Source: a bacterium
Lineage (GTDB): Bacteria; Bdellovibrionota; Bdellovibrionia; Bdellovibrionales; UBA1609
Length of the DNA stretch: 8,410 bases
Direction: 5' to 3'
NCBI GenBank assembly: GCA_021784635.1
Contig: JAJYHS010000044.1
Coordinates: forward strand, 1-8,410
Numbering within the stretch: position 1 is the stretch's first letter; every line of letters starts with the position of its first letter. Both the position numbers and the translations under genes were made by a program. Below, piece after piece: positions 1 through 7,185 of the stretch. The notes beneath the pieces were generated by a model, which ran no database searches, had not been told where the DNA came from, and worked only from the letters and a program-made list of their open reading frames with translations.

Positions 1-689
1 CCGCCATAATTTTGATCGCGCCGGTATTTATTCAAAAATGAGAAAAATTTCGCCGTTACAATTGAAAGTAGAGCTAGTACTGAAAGCGAAACAAGCTTGT
101 GGGCCGGCACATGGGCCATAATTCCAAAGACGAGCGACGTTACCGATAGAAAGCTTAAACCGGATGCCGCAAGATTCGGGAGCCGACTACCGATAGTAGC
201 TTTAAGCGGCGGATACATTTTATTATAAATCCGAGTGAGTTCTCTTTGTCTTGTTTCAACGAGTGACAATGCTTTTGCGATGTCATCGCCGCGAACTTCA
301 AACGCGAGATACTGTTCGTCAAGATTTGTTCTTTTAAGATTATCGACGATGCCGTTGAGCCGTTCTATAATTTTTTGTGCATCACTCTTCGACATTCTTT
401 TGATGTTGCCTGCGTAAGATACTGGCCACAGTGAACTCCCGCTGTCTCCGGTGTCTTTTACGGACATGCGAATTTGTTGGATCGCCCTCTGTACCGCCGG
501 TAAAATATTTTGATCGGTCGAATACGACTTCATTTCGAGCATCGCTTCGCACGATACAAATTTATATGGTCGAGTCGAAAATGAAGCAGAAAATAACCCT
601 GCCGCGCCCGCAAGAGGGCCAGAGCCCAAAAGTGTCGCCACTGTCAAAAAGATCGACAGGGAGCGCTTGAACGATGGTGAAATTTTCAA
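1..689 (-). CDS. Unrecognised exported membrane protein, partial (C-terminus beyond window edge)
   Basis: This reading frame stays open for 229 codons from a TTG at 687-689 to the left edge. I chose the TTG because AGAAAGG (plus coordinates 697-703) lies 7 nt upstream and an in-frame TAG sits at 702-704; no in-frame ATG occurs before residue 50. The product starts with a basic N-terminus (MKISPSFKRS) and a hydrophobic stretch at about residues 11-30 ending in AGAA, which looks like a Sec signal peptide or anchor. A soluble, mostly helical, charged region follows (about 45-170, with segments such as QKIIERLNGIVDNLKR). Two adjacent hydrophobic segments at about 172-194 and 197-219 look like a transmembrane hairpin, then comes a basic stretch (NKYRRDQ). 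The soluble part would be periplasmic if the signal peptide is cleaved. I do not recognise the family. It is transcribed divergently from the secreted protein at 801. Confidence is good that this is a gene, low for any function. Confidence 0.72.
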   Translation of the reverse strand, partial: MKISPSFKRSLSIFLTVATLLGSGPLAGAAGLFSASFSTRPYKFVSCEAMLEMKSYSTDQNILPAVQRAIQQIRMSVKDTGDSGSSLWPVSYAGNIKRMSKSDAQKIIERLNGIVDNLKRTNLDEQYLAFEVRGDDIAKALSLVETRQRELTRIYNKMYPPLKATIGSRLPNLAASGLSFLSVTSLVFGIMAHVPAHKLVSLSVLALLSIVTAKFFSFLNKYRRDQNYG

Positions 690-696
690 GCTCAAA

Positions 697-703
697 CCTT
701 TCT
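697..703 (-). promoter_or_regulatory. Ribosome binding site deciding the TTG start at 689
   Basis: AGAAAGG on the minus strand is separated by 7 nt from the TTG at 687-689. It overlaps the in-frame TAG (702-704) that closes the frame upstream, so translation cannot begin further out. A second TTG two codons upstream (693-695) is only 1 nt from this motif and is a poorer start. Confidence 0.55.
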
Positions 704-720
704 ATGTTGGTTTTCGGGCG

Positions 721-743
721 GGACCTCGAATGTTGCTAGGTCC
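721..743. repeat. Inverted repeat GGACCT-N11-AGGTCC in the divergent intergenic region
   Basis: Perfect 6-bp arms at 721-726 and 738-743 are separated by 11 bp, so the arm centres are 17 bp apart. The repeat lies between the starts of two divergent genes (689 minus, 801 plus) and just upstream of the candidate -10 at 760. That is where an operator for a dimeric regulator could sit. Arms this short also occur by chance, and there is no T-run to make it a terminator. Confidence 0.3.
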
Positions 744-756
744 AATGCAAGACGTG

Positions 757-765
757 TGCTATAAG
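757..765 (+). promoter_or_regulatory. Candidate extended -10 promoter for the secreted protein gene
   Basis: TGC followed by TATAAG fits an extended -10 element (TGn plus a 5/6 match to TATAAT). There is no good -35 at 16-18 bp: the best TTG-containing hexamer, TTGCTA at 733-738, is 21 bp away. Extended -10 promoters can work without a strong -35. The start of transcription would fall near 772, leaving a leader of about 30 nt that contains the AAGGAG site. Confidence 0.4.
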
Positions 766-786
766 AACGGGCGCAAGTCACGAGGC

Positions 787-792
787 AAGGAG
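787..792 (+). promoter_or_regulatory. Ribosome binding site AAGGAG for the gene at 801
   Basis: AAGGAG lies 8 nt before the ATG at 801. It is a near-consensus Shine-Dalgarno sequence, supports that start, and argues that the short frame is a real gene. Confidence 0.7.
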
Positions 793-800
793 CTAAGTTT

Positions 801-1238
801 ATGAATCGACTATTCGGGTCTGCGGCGACTATTTTCAGTTTGGCACTAATCGCGTCATCATTAATTGGATTCAACGCGAGTGCGCTTGTCACAGGAACGT
901 TCGATTGCGTCAGCACAAGCAGTCAGTCGTTATTGCCCGAAAATGTGAATGTAACCGTTTATCCGACCGAATCGCTGATTCTTGCATTTTCAAACGGTGA
1001 CCAATCCGTCAGCTCGGCTGTTCCGCCCTCTAATTTGACGAAAATCATAAAATCATATGAACTTAGTCCGTACGGCGCACAAGACGACACAACGATGACC
1101 TTTACAAGCGCCACAGCCACTTTCGACAAAAACGGCGAACTCACTAAAATCATTGTGACGTCGACTGTTACTAACGCCGACAACAGTAAAACTGCGGCGG
1201 CGGCTACCTATAGCTACTGCACGCTTCAAAACGGGTAA
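801..1238 (+). CDS. Small secreted beta-rich protein with two cysteines, function unknown
   Basis: The product is 145 residues. It has a clear Sec signal peptide (basic MNRLFG, a hydrophobic core to about residue 24, likely cleavage after NASA near residue 28). The mature part is about 117 residues, rich in Thr, Ser, Ala and Val, with alternating patterns typical of beta strands (for example TMTFTSATATF, TKIIVTSTVT). Only two cysteines are present, C36 in GTFDC at the first strand and C140 in YSYC at the last, so a disulfide could clamp both ends of the fold in the periplasm or outside the cell. No lipobox precedes the cleavage site. A strong ribosome binding site and a candidate promoter precede it. 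It converges on the porin gene, sharing its last 13 bp with the porin's 3' end. I do not recognise the family. Confidence 0.8.
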   Translation: MNRLFGSAATIFSLALIASSLIGFNASALVTGTFDCVSTSSQSLLPENVNVTVYPTESLILAFSNGDQSVSSAVPPSNLTKIIKSYELSPYGAQDDTTMTFTSATATFDKNGELTKIIVTSTVTNADNSKTAAAATYSYCTLQNG

Positions 1239-2590
1239 TATCGCAAACTCGTAAATACCATGTTCTCAGAGGTGCTTGGGGAGATTCCCGTCGCATCGGC
1301 GAAAGTATCGAGTGATGTATGCGAGTATTGTGCGCCGAAATTCAACACTCCAAACTTTTGCATTTTATAAATCTGCCACCAAAACCCAAGGTTGATTTGA
1401 TTCACACTTTTTGCCTCAGCGCTGCATGTACCACCCAAATTTGAACAACCCGCATTTGTCGTCACTGCGGAATTGCCGTAACCGTAACCGCTGCCGGCCG
1501 AACTGTTAACGCTTTCTAACCCATACGTGATATAGGAGGTTAAATCAGCTCGCGCATGCCACGAAAGTTGTGCGAGATACTGCTCACCGGACAATGGCTC
1601 AAGTCTTCCGTCGCTTGCGTATGTCACATCGGGCAATTGAGCCGTGCCATAGCGGCCGATTCCGTCCCCGACTAAACCGCTTAGCTTTATTTTTACCTTT
1701 TTGTGCAGAAATGGCACGATCACACCGGCACCGGCCGCGTCGGTCCACGTGCTTTGCTTGCGAGTCTCGGAGCCTATCAAACCGTATTCGCTTTCAAAAT
1801 TCCGTGTCAGATTGTAAACCTCAAAATGTGCAAACGAGGGCTGCCACGCAAATTTCACGATGATGTCAGGCATGCTATTGATCGACGTTTTGTTCGAAAA
1901 AAGCGAGCCAGGACCGAACTGATATACGGCGCCATATCCCGTTGGAGCGCTCCCACCGGCTGTTGTTTGCGGGTTCTCAAGAGAAAGAGCCGCCCAATAT
2001 TCTTTACCCCAATTTTTCACGACGCGGGTTTGCCATTGCCGAGCCCAATTAAATCCGACGGCGTACTGGGCGTCGATCGTCGGCGGCAACACTTCGTGAC
2101 GTGGAGTGATCCCGTCAGAATTCAATGTCACAAGCGACCAATCTTGGCCAGCGAGTAAGTGCCAACCCGAGTTCAACCAATCGATGTCAAGATAAACTAC
2201 GCGCGTACGCGGGTTGTACGAATTGCTCTCGTTTGAGTTAGCCGTCGTGGCCGCACCCAAAAAATCAAGTTCGTAGTAGCCGGTGACCCGAACGCGATGA
2301 TTGTAAAGCCCCTGCGCCAACAGCGAGAATCGTGACTGACGTTCGCTGCCGCGAAATTCGGGCTCGCCGTATTGCGCGCTATTTTTGAATGGAATTTTGC
2401 TGAAATTTGTTGCGACATCAGATGCCATGTTATTATCGCGATATACAGTTTCGGATGCGAGAAACCCGCCAAGTTGCAGGTTAACGCCGTTATAATTGAA
2501 GCCTTTTGCAAAACTACCAGTCGTAAATAGCGTGAGCACTGCCGCAATAGATAAATGAACTGACAAAGAACAAAAGCGCGCGCGTTTCAT
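1226..2590 (-). CDS. Outer-membrane beta-barrel porin (DcaP-like at best)
   Basis: The product is 454 residues from the ATG at 2588-2590, a typical porin length. I prefer this over an in-frame ATG at 2647 because the protein then begins directly with a standard signal peptide (MKRARFCSLS, hydrophobic core, cleavage after GSFA near residue 28) and GGGGG lies 4 nt upstream; the 2647 ATG has no ribosome binding site and adds 19 residues before the signal. The mature chain shows alternating amphipathic strands rich in Tyr, Trp and Gly and ends in SLRYYPF, the C-terminal aromatic signature used for outer-membrane assembly by the BAM machinery. Stretches such as ERQSRFSLLAQG (83-94), VTGYYELDF (102-110), WHLLAGQDWSL (143-153) and TIDAQYAVGFNWARQWQTR (171-189) resemble the DcaP-like porin group, but I cannot confirm this. 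C382 and C389 lie in a Gly/Asn/Ser-rich loop and may form a disulfide. It probably passes small solutes through the outer membrane; the substrate is unknown. Confidence 0.85.
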   Translation of the reverse strand: MKRARFCSLSVHLSIAAVLTLFTTGSFAKGFNYNGVNLQLGGFLASETVYRDNNMASDVATNFSKIPFKNSAQYGEPEFRGSERQSRFSLLAQGLYNHRVRVTGYYELDFLGAATTANSNESNSYNPRTRVVYLDIDWLNSGWHLLAGQDWSLVTLNSDGITPRHEVLPPTIDAQYAVGFNWARQWQTRVVKNWGKEYWAALSLENPQTTAGGSAPTGYGAVYQFGPGSLFSNKTSINSMPDIIVKFAWQPSFAHFEVYNLTRNFESEYGLIGSETRKQSTWTDAAGAGVIVPFLHKKVKIKLSGLVGDGIGRYGTAQLPDVTYASDGRLEPLSGEQYLAQLSWHARADLTSYITYGLESVNSSAGSGYGYGNSAVTTNAGCSNLGGTCSAEAKSVNQINLGFWWQIYKMQKFGVLNFGAQYSHTSLDTFADATGISPSTSENMVFTSLRYYPF

Positions 2591-2680
2591 GATGCCCCCA
2601 ATCTTAAGATGCGCCAAATTCAAGCGATAAATGAAAGTTGCAACCATAGCTTACACAAATTCAACAATCAGAATCAATTC
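2591..2680 (-). promoter_or_regulatory. Intergenic region upstream of porin with paired repeats
   Basis: This 90-bp gap separates the stop of the TolC-type gene from the porin ATG. It holds two direct copies of TTGAATTTG (minus strand; plus coordinates 2615-2623 and 2656-2664), 41 bp apart, and an 8-bp palindrome GTTGCAAC (2637-2644) almost exactly midway. I find no hairpin followed by a T-run, so no rho-independent terminator ends the efflux operon here, and no convincing -35/-10 pair. Read-through from the efflux operon into the porin is therefore possible. Confidence 0.35.
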
Positions 2681-3964
2681 TCATCGAATTCTATTAAAAA
2701 CGCTCTCACCAAATGCGTGAAGAAGGTCTACATAGGCCATATGGGCCCGCTCGATGCTTTGAATCGCCAGTCGCTTCGAATCGGTCACGCGAGTTAGATC
2801 AAGATTCAGATCATCAGCAGTGGCGCGGCCCAAACGAAAACGGGATGTGTCGGCGGCGAGAAGCCGCTTGGCTAGCCCAAGATCGATCAAACTGTTTTTG
2901 TACTGATCAACTGCAATTTTAAAATTGGTTTTTGCCTCGGATTGTTCGCTTCGAATATCACGTTCTAATTGTTGAAGTTGAAATTCAGCGGCCGCCCTTG
3001 ATTGCACCGCACTTTTATAAGATGTTTCATCTTGCAATCCATTAAAAAGCGGAATGCTAACGGTAACGCCCGTTGACCAACCGCCGAACCCCTGATTGTT
3101 ATAATTATATTTACTTTGGGAATAATTTAAGTCGATGCTTGGCAAAACTTTTCGCCGCGAACTTCGCACGAGCCAATTTTCTTCATTCAACTGAGCCTTG
3201 GCCGCCAAATAATCGGGCCTGACTTTTAAAGCTCTGATTCCGCGAAGGCGATCGAATTGATTTAAATTTAAACTAAGAATCTGCCGCCGCCATGGCCACT
3301 TGTCGGTAATTCGATCAGAACCCAAAAGCGATCTCACAGTTTCTCGGGCTTGCGCTAAATTCGATTGTGTTTGCGCACGAAGGGCTCGAACGTTTGCGAG
3401 ATCCAGTGTCACTTTATCAAGTTCTTCTGCCGATAAATAACCTCTTTTGTAGCGCTCAATTGCAATGCTGTGATTCAATTGCGCGCTCTTTTCGCTTCGG
3501 TCGTAGGCCGCCAAAATTTGTGATTCTTGCATCCATTGAAATAGCGCTTTGCACGCGGCAGCTTCCGCATTCAATTTCGAATCTGTAAAAGTCGCTTTAC
3601 GCGCTCTGAGGTCAAAACGCGCTGACCTGTATTTGGCGACGTCGGCCCCCCAATGAAAAACGTTAATATTTGCCTCTATCGAATATGAATCTTCAGGAGT
3701 GCCGAGCCAATTTTGCTTCGAATAGCTGGTCGAAACCATGGGCAAAAACGCGCCGACACTACCGACCAATTTTTCATGCGCAATGTTGAGTTTCGTCTTC
3801 TGTATTTTCACTGCGAGATCATTTTTTACCATCAACCGCAACGCTTGTTGAAACGTCACCGACGCGCGCAAGGGCGCAGCTCGTACAAAAGCACTCGTAA
3901 GCAATGCAGTAGTGCCCGTTAAAAGCAGCATGTATTTAAATAATTCAAATGCCAGCCTTTTCAA
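2681..3964 (-). CDS. TolC-family outer-membrane efflux channel
   Basis: The product is 427 residues, about the usual size for an outer-membrane factor of a tripartite pump. Three of these form a barrel in the outer membrane with a long periplasmic helical tunnel. The signal peptide is at about residues 1-29 (MKRLAFELFK, hydrophobic core, AFVRA then APLRA). Two repeats follow, each with long coiled helices and a short strand pair: SIEANINVFHWG near 95-106 and the hallmark WSTGVTVSIPLFNG near 296-309. Long charged helices run at about 110-215 and 315-415. No lipid-attachment cysteine follows the signal peptide, so it is probably not acylated. I chose the TTG at 3962-3964 because it overlaps the permease stop as TTGA and has GGAG (3974-3977) 9 nt upstream. 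A TTG at 3979 and an ATG at 3931 are in frame but lack such a site. It is the last gene of the efflux operon. Confidence 0.9.
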   Translation of the reverse strand: MKRLAFELFKYMLLLTGTTALLTSAFVRAAPLRASVTFQQALRLMVKNDLAVKIQKTKLNIAHEKLVGSVGAFLPMVSTSYSKQNWLGTPEDSYSIEANINVFHWGADVAKYRSARFDLRARKATFTDSKLNAEAAACKALFQWMQESQILAAYDRSEKSAQLNHSIAIERYKRGYLSAEELDKVTLDLANVRALRAQTQSNLAQARETVRSLLGSDRITDKWPWRRQILSLNLNQFDRLRGIRALKVRPDYLAAKAQLNEENWLVRSSRRKVLPSIDLNYSQSKYNYNNQGFGGWSTGVTVSIPLFNGLQDETSYKSAVQSRAAAEFQLQQLERDIRSEQSEAKTNFKIAVDQYKNSLIDLGLAKRLLAADTSRFRLGRATADDLNLDLTRVTDSKRLAIQSIERAHMAYVDLLHAFGESVFNRIR

Positions 3965-6900
3965 AGCTCGGGACTCCAATCAAACCGTGGATTTTCAAAT
4001 TCAACCTCACGCGCGCCGAACGTCGGTATTCGCGGCCTAATTTTCGTGCGTCGCCCGCCTCGCCATTCGAGATAACTGACTTGAAGAGCGGGAACAATAA
4101 AGAGAGTTGTAAGCATAGAGAAACTCAACCCGCCGAGGACGGCAATACCGAGCGGTTGCAAAATCCGTCCCCCCTCCCCGAGGCCAAGGGCGATCGGCAA
4201 CATTCCAAGAGCGGTCGTTGTCGATGTCATTAAAATCGGACGCAATCGCGTGCACGACGCTTCAACTGCCGCGACTTTCGGAGCCATCCCCGCATCGACC
4301 CGTCGCTTGAGAAAATCAACAAGCAAAATACTGTTGGCCACGGCAATGCCGTTGAGCAATATCATCCCCAAGACTGAATTGAGTGAAAGCGAACTATTAA
4401 AAATATAAAGCGCGGCCAAGACACCAATAATGCCGAGCGGGACGGCGACAAGCACGAGTAACGAGTTCGCGATATCACCGAACTGAAACACCATGGTCAA
4501 AAAGATAAGAAAGATCGACAAAATCACGGCATACGTCAGCTCGTGGAGAGCCTGAGTTAAATCCTTATGAGGATCTTCAATTGTGACAATTGAACTGTGC
4601 TTGGCGCCTGACGTCTTCACCCAATTCTCTACGAGGCGTCGCGCTTTTTGCGCTATAACCGCGGCCTGCCCGGTCTTACTCCTCAATCCGTAACCTTTAA
4701 TCAGAATTTTACTGATACCGTTTTCACGAAAGCGTGGAGGTGCAACCGGCACTTCGGCAACCTGTGCCAATGCTTTCAGCGGAACGAGATGACCCTCGAT
4801 ACCGACTGGTAAAGATTCTAGATCTTGCATCGTTGCCACGCGGTCCTGCGAGAAACCTAAATTTACCGGCGTCAATTCACCGTCAATCGGAATTTGCCAA
4901 ATCGGACGGCCCACCGTTGCCACTCGGACCAAATCCGATAAATCGCCTGGTGTAAGGGGCACCTGCGCGTGACTGAGTAATGCCCACTGTTCTGGGTTAA
5001 TTTTAAGTTCTATTTGGTCGCGCCGGTTAAGCCCGGGTTTTGTCACAATATTTACAAACCCCGAGTGAGCCTGCAACAAATGCCAAATGTCGCGCCCAAC
5101 TTCAAAGCGATCCTTGTTATTCGAGCCGGTAATTGCAACTTTAAAGTCTGGCGGGTGCGGAATCGGCAATTGCGAAGGATTCCAGTTGCCAACGAAGAAA
5201 CTTTCGTCGGGAGTGTTTGGAAATTCATGCTGAATCTCCTTCTTAATTGCCTGCATGTCGCTCTTGTTTTTCAACCGAAGCATAATAAATGAGTTATTTG
5301 TTCCCCAGGTTTGCGTAAAGCTATAAAGAATTTTGCTTGCATACCTTTTCATGACTTTGGCTTCAACCGAATTGCTCTGCGACTGCATTTGGCGCGCGAG
5401 CGAATTGCCGCGGGCCGAAATATCGATCGTCACCCAATTCGAATCCGGTTCACCGATTAGTTTTCGCGGCAGCCGGGGCACGACCCAAATTAATAGCGCC
5501 GCAAGAACCGCACAGAGCGCACCGTAAACCGCAAGCTTTAGCCGCCGGCGATTTAAGAACCCGCGCAAAGCCCAAGCGTAAATATTTTCTGTTTTACGAA
5601 AAAAACCTTCAATCGGCGACGGTGACATTTCGTCAGAAAATTTGTCCATGAGTTGCAATCGGACTGTCGGCACAAGCACCAGCGCCACAAGAGCCGAAAA
5701 CCCATGAGAAAAAACGACGGCCAAAGCCAAATCCCCGAGAAGCGCGTTAGTCAGTGCACTGGTAAAGGCAAGCGGCAAAAACACAACGAGTGCCGCAATA
5801 GTCGACGCAATAATCGGAAAACGCACCTCATTCACAGCGCGAGTAACGATACGCAAGCGGTCTGCAAACTGAAACGAGGTATTGCCCTTGCGCCGCTCTT
5901 CATCGAAATGGCGAAAAATATTTTCCATCACGACGACGGAGCCGTCGACGTTCATCCCTGCCGAAAGTGCCAGACCGCCAAGCGAAATCAGATTGAGATC
6001 AATATGCGCGATTTTCATTAAAATAAAAGCCATCACGATGCTAATCGGAATTTCAATTGCGGCCGTCACGACGTTACGAAGATTGCCGATAAATAAAAAT
6101 AACACCAGCACCGCAAGCGCGGCGGCAAGAATCACTTCGCGCAAAACGTTGCCAACCGCCGAACGAATGAACTGCGATGGGTCGACAAGCACCTTGTACT
6201 GAATGTCTTTCGGCCAATGTTGCGACATATTTTTTATCGCGGCAAGAATGGTCTCAGACATTTGTGCAACATTGCCGCCCGGCTTTGGCCGCGCAATAAG
6301 AATCAAACTCGGCGCGCCGCTTGTCGTAACCGATTGTTGGCTGTTTTCAGGTACACCAAAATGAATGTGCGCAATATCGCCTAAGTGAATTATTTGGCCT
6401 GATCGCGTCGGGATAATCGCCTGCGCCAATCCCGCTGCGCTATGAACAGGCGCTTTGAGCGAAATGTGCATTTGCTGAGTTCCAACCGTCATACTCCCGC
6501 CGCTCGAAGATTCCATTTGCGGGATAAGCGCCTGTGCAATGTCACTCGGGAGCACTTGCAATGAGGCCGCGCGCTCAGGGTTAATATCAATCATAATTTC
6601 GCGCTGATCGGGATTCCACAGAAACGAATTTGCGACACCGGGAACGGAATGTACAACCGGCAAAAGTTGCGGTTTCAGATATTTGTAAAGCTCGTTGAGA
6701 GAACGGGTTTGGCTATAAAACGTGACTCCCAAAAATCCGGTTTTTTGCCCGTTTTCGTTCCAAACCCATAGCCCATCGCGCACTTCACGCGGATATCGGC
6801 TCGCCAGACTATTGACCGTCGTTCGAGTCTCGCGAAGCGCCTTCTGAGTGTTCGTACCCCAGTCAAAAAGTAACCGGTACTCAGCGCGGCTGCCGGCATA

Positions 6901-7182
6901 GGTCGCCTTAAGCTTTTGAACCCTATGCCCATCCACCGTAATTCGACGCAGATAGTTTTCTAGATTATCACCGTAGGTATTCATGAACTCGCTCGGAGTC
7001 ATGCTCCCGTAGGGGATCTCGACGCCAATATTTGGTTTCGAACTATTGGGAAAAAGCGAAATCGGCAGTGTGAAACCGGCGATAATGCCCCAAACCGCAA
7101 GTGCCGCGAGTGCCAGATAGACCCGAAGCGGAGATGCATACAGCTTCGACATAAAAGAATTTCCGTCTTCGCGTGGCGGCAC
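3961..7182 (-). CDS. RND efflux transporter permease subunit
   Basis: The product is 1073 residues, the full length of an RND pump. The trimer sits in the inner membrane, binds substrate in the periplasm and exchanges it for protons. The fold is complete: TM1 at about 20-38, a periplasmic porter region to about 338, TM2-6 at about 343-510, TM7 at about 549-569, a second porter region to about 878, and TM8-12 at about 881-1034, followed by a basic tail. The TM4 motif is NVDGSVVVMEN (411-421): D413 matches AcrB D407, G414 replaces D408, and E420 follows as in the metal-pump CzcA (D408/E415). In TM10 the sequence is AVANSILLVDF, so A949 stands where AcrB has K940. The TM11 arginine and threonine of RPILMTS are kept (R981, T986). 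The GTG start is backed by GGAG 6 nt upstream; an ATG at 7152, residue 11, is possible. The family is certain; substrate class is not, though the porter sequence is not plainly metal-type. Confidence 0.95.
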   Translation of the reverse strand: MPPREDGNSFMSKLYASPLRVYLALAALAVWGIIAGFTLPISLFPNSSKPNIGVEIPYGSMTPSEFMNTYGDNLENYLRRITVDGHRVQKLKATYAGSRAEYRLLFDWGTNTQKALRETRTTVNSLASRYPREVRDGLWVWNENGQKTGFLGVTFYSQTRSLNELYKYLKPQLLPVVHSVPGVANSFLWNPDQREIMIDINPERAASLQVLPSDIAQALIPQMESSSGGSMTVGTQQMHISLKAPVHSAAGLAQAIIPTRSGQIIHLGDIAHIHFGVPENSQQSVTTSGAPSLILIARPKPGGNVAQMSETILAAIKNMSQHWPKDIQYKVLVDPSQFIRSAVGNVLREVILAAALAVLVLFLFIGNLRNVVTAAIEIPISIVMAFILMKIAHIDLNLISLGGLALSAGMNVDGSVVVMENIFRHFDEERRKGNTSFQFADRLRIVTRAVNEVRFPIIASTIAALVVFLPLAFTSALTNALLGDLALAVVFSHGFSALVALVLVPTVRLQLMDKFSDEMSPSPIEGFFRKTENIYAWALRGFLNRRRLKLAVYGALCAVLAALLIWVVPRLPRKLIGEPDSNWVTIDISARGNSLARQMQSQSNSVEAKVMKRYASKILYSFTQTWGTNNSFIMLRLKNKSDMQAIKKEIQHEFPNTPDESFFVGNWNPSQLPIPHPPDFKVAITGSNNKDRFEVGRDIWHLLQAHSGFVNIVTKPGLNRRDQIELKINPEQWALLSHAQVPLTPGDLSDLVRVATVGRPIWQIPIDGELTPVNLGFSQDRVATMQDLESLPVGIEGHLVPLKALAQVAEVPVAPPRFRENGISKILIKGYGLRSKTGQAAVIAQKARRLVENWVKTSGAKHSSIVTIEDPHKDLTQALHELTYAVILSIFLIFLTMVFQFGDIANSLLVLVAVPLGIIGVLAALYIFNSSLSLNSVLGMILLNGIAVANSILLVDFLKRRVDAGMAPKVAAVEASCTRLRPILMTSTTTALGMLPIALGLGEGGRILQPLGIAVLGGLSFSMLTTLFIVPALQVSYLEWRGGRRTKIRPRIPTFGAREVEFENPRFDWSPEL
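3974..3977 (-). promoter_or_regulatory. Shine-Dalgarno GGAG for the TTG start at 3964
   Basis: GGAG on the minus strand lies 9 nt from TTG 3964-3962, inside the last codons of the permease. The TTG overlaps the permease TGA (3963-3961) as TTGA, the classic arrangement for translational coupling. This site decides the start of the TolC-type gene. Confidence 0.5.
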
Positions 7183-7185
7183 CGG

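Noticed and set aside
431..670. Plus-strand frames at 235-417 and 431-670
   Set aside because: They lie opposite the open 229-codon minus-strand frame, have no good ribosome binding site and no signal or domain pattern, whereas the minus-strand product has a signal peptide and membrane segments.
1164..1187. Inverted repeat ACTGTT-N12-AACAGT as a terminator for the porin or the small gene
   Set aside because: The arms are short and only moderately GC-rich, the loop is long, there is no T-run, and it lies in coding sequence.
1477..1490. Tandem GTAACC repeat in the porin
   Set aside because: It encodes a Gly-Tyr repeat (GYGYGN) in the protein, only two copies are present, and nothing suggests phase variation.
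1703..2158. 151-codon plus-strand frame inside the porin region
   Set aside because: It is antisense to a well-supported porin, rich in Arg, His and Cys in a way typical of shadow frames, and has no ribosome binding site.
5653..6202. Plus-strand frames of 122 and 106 codons in the permease region
   Set aside because: Both are shadows of the certain RND coding sequence on the other strand, and their composition is rich in Arg, Lys, Gln and Ser without any domain.
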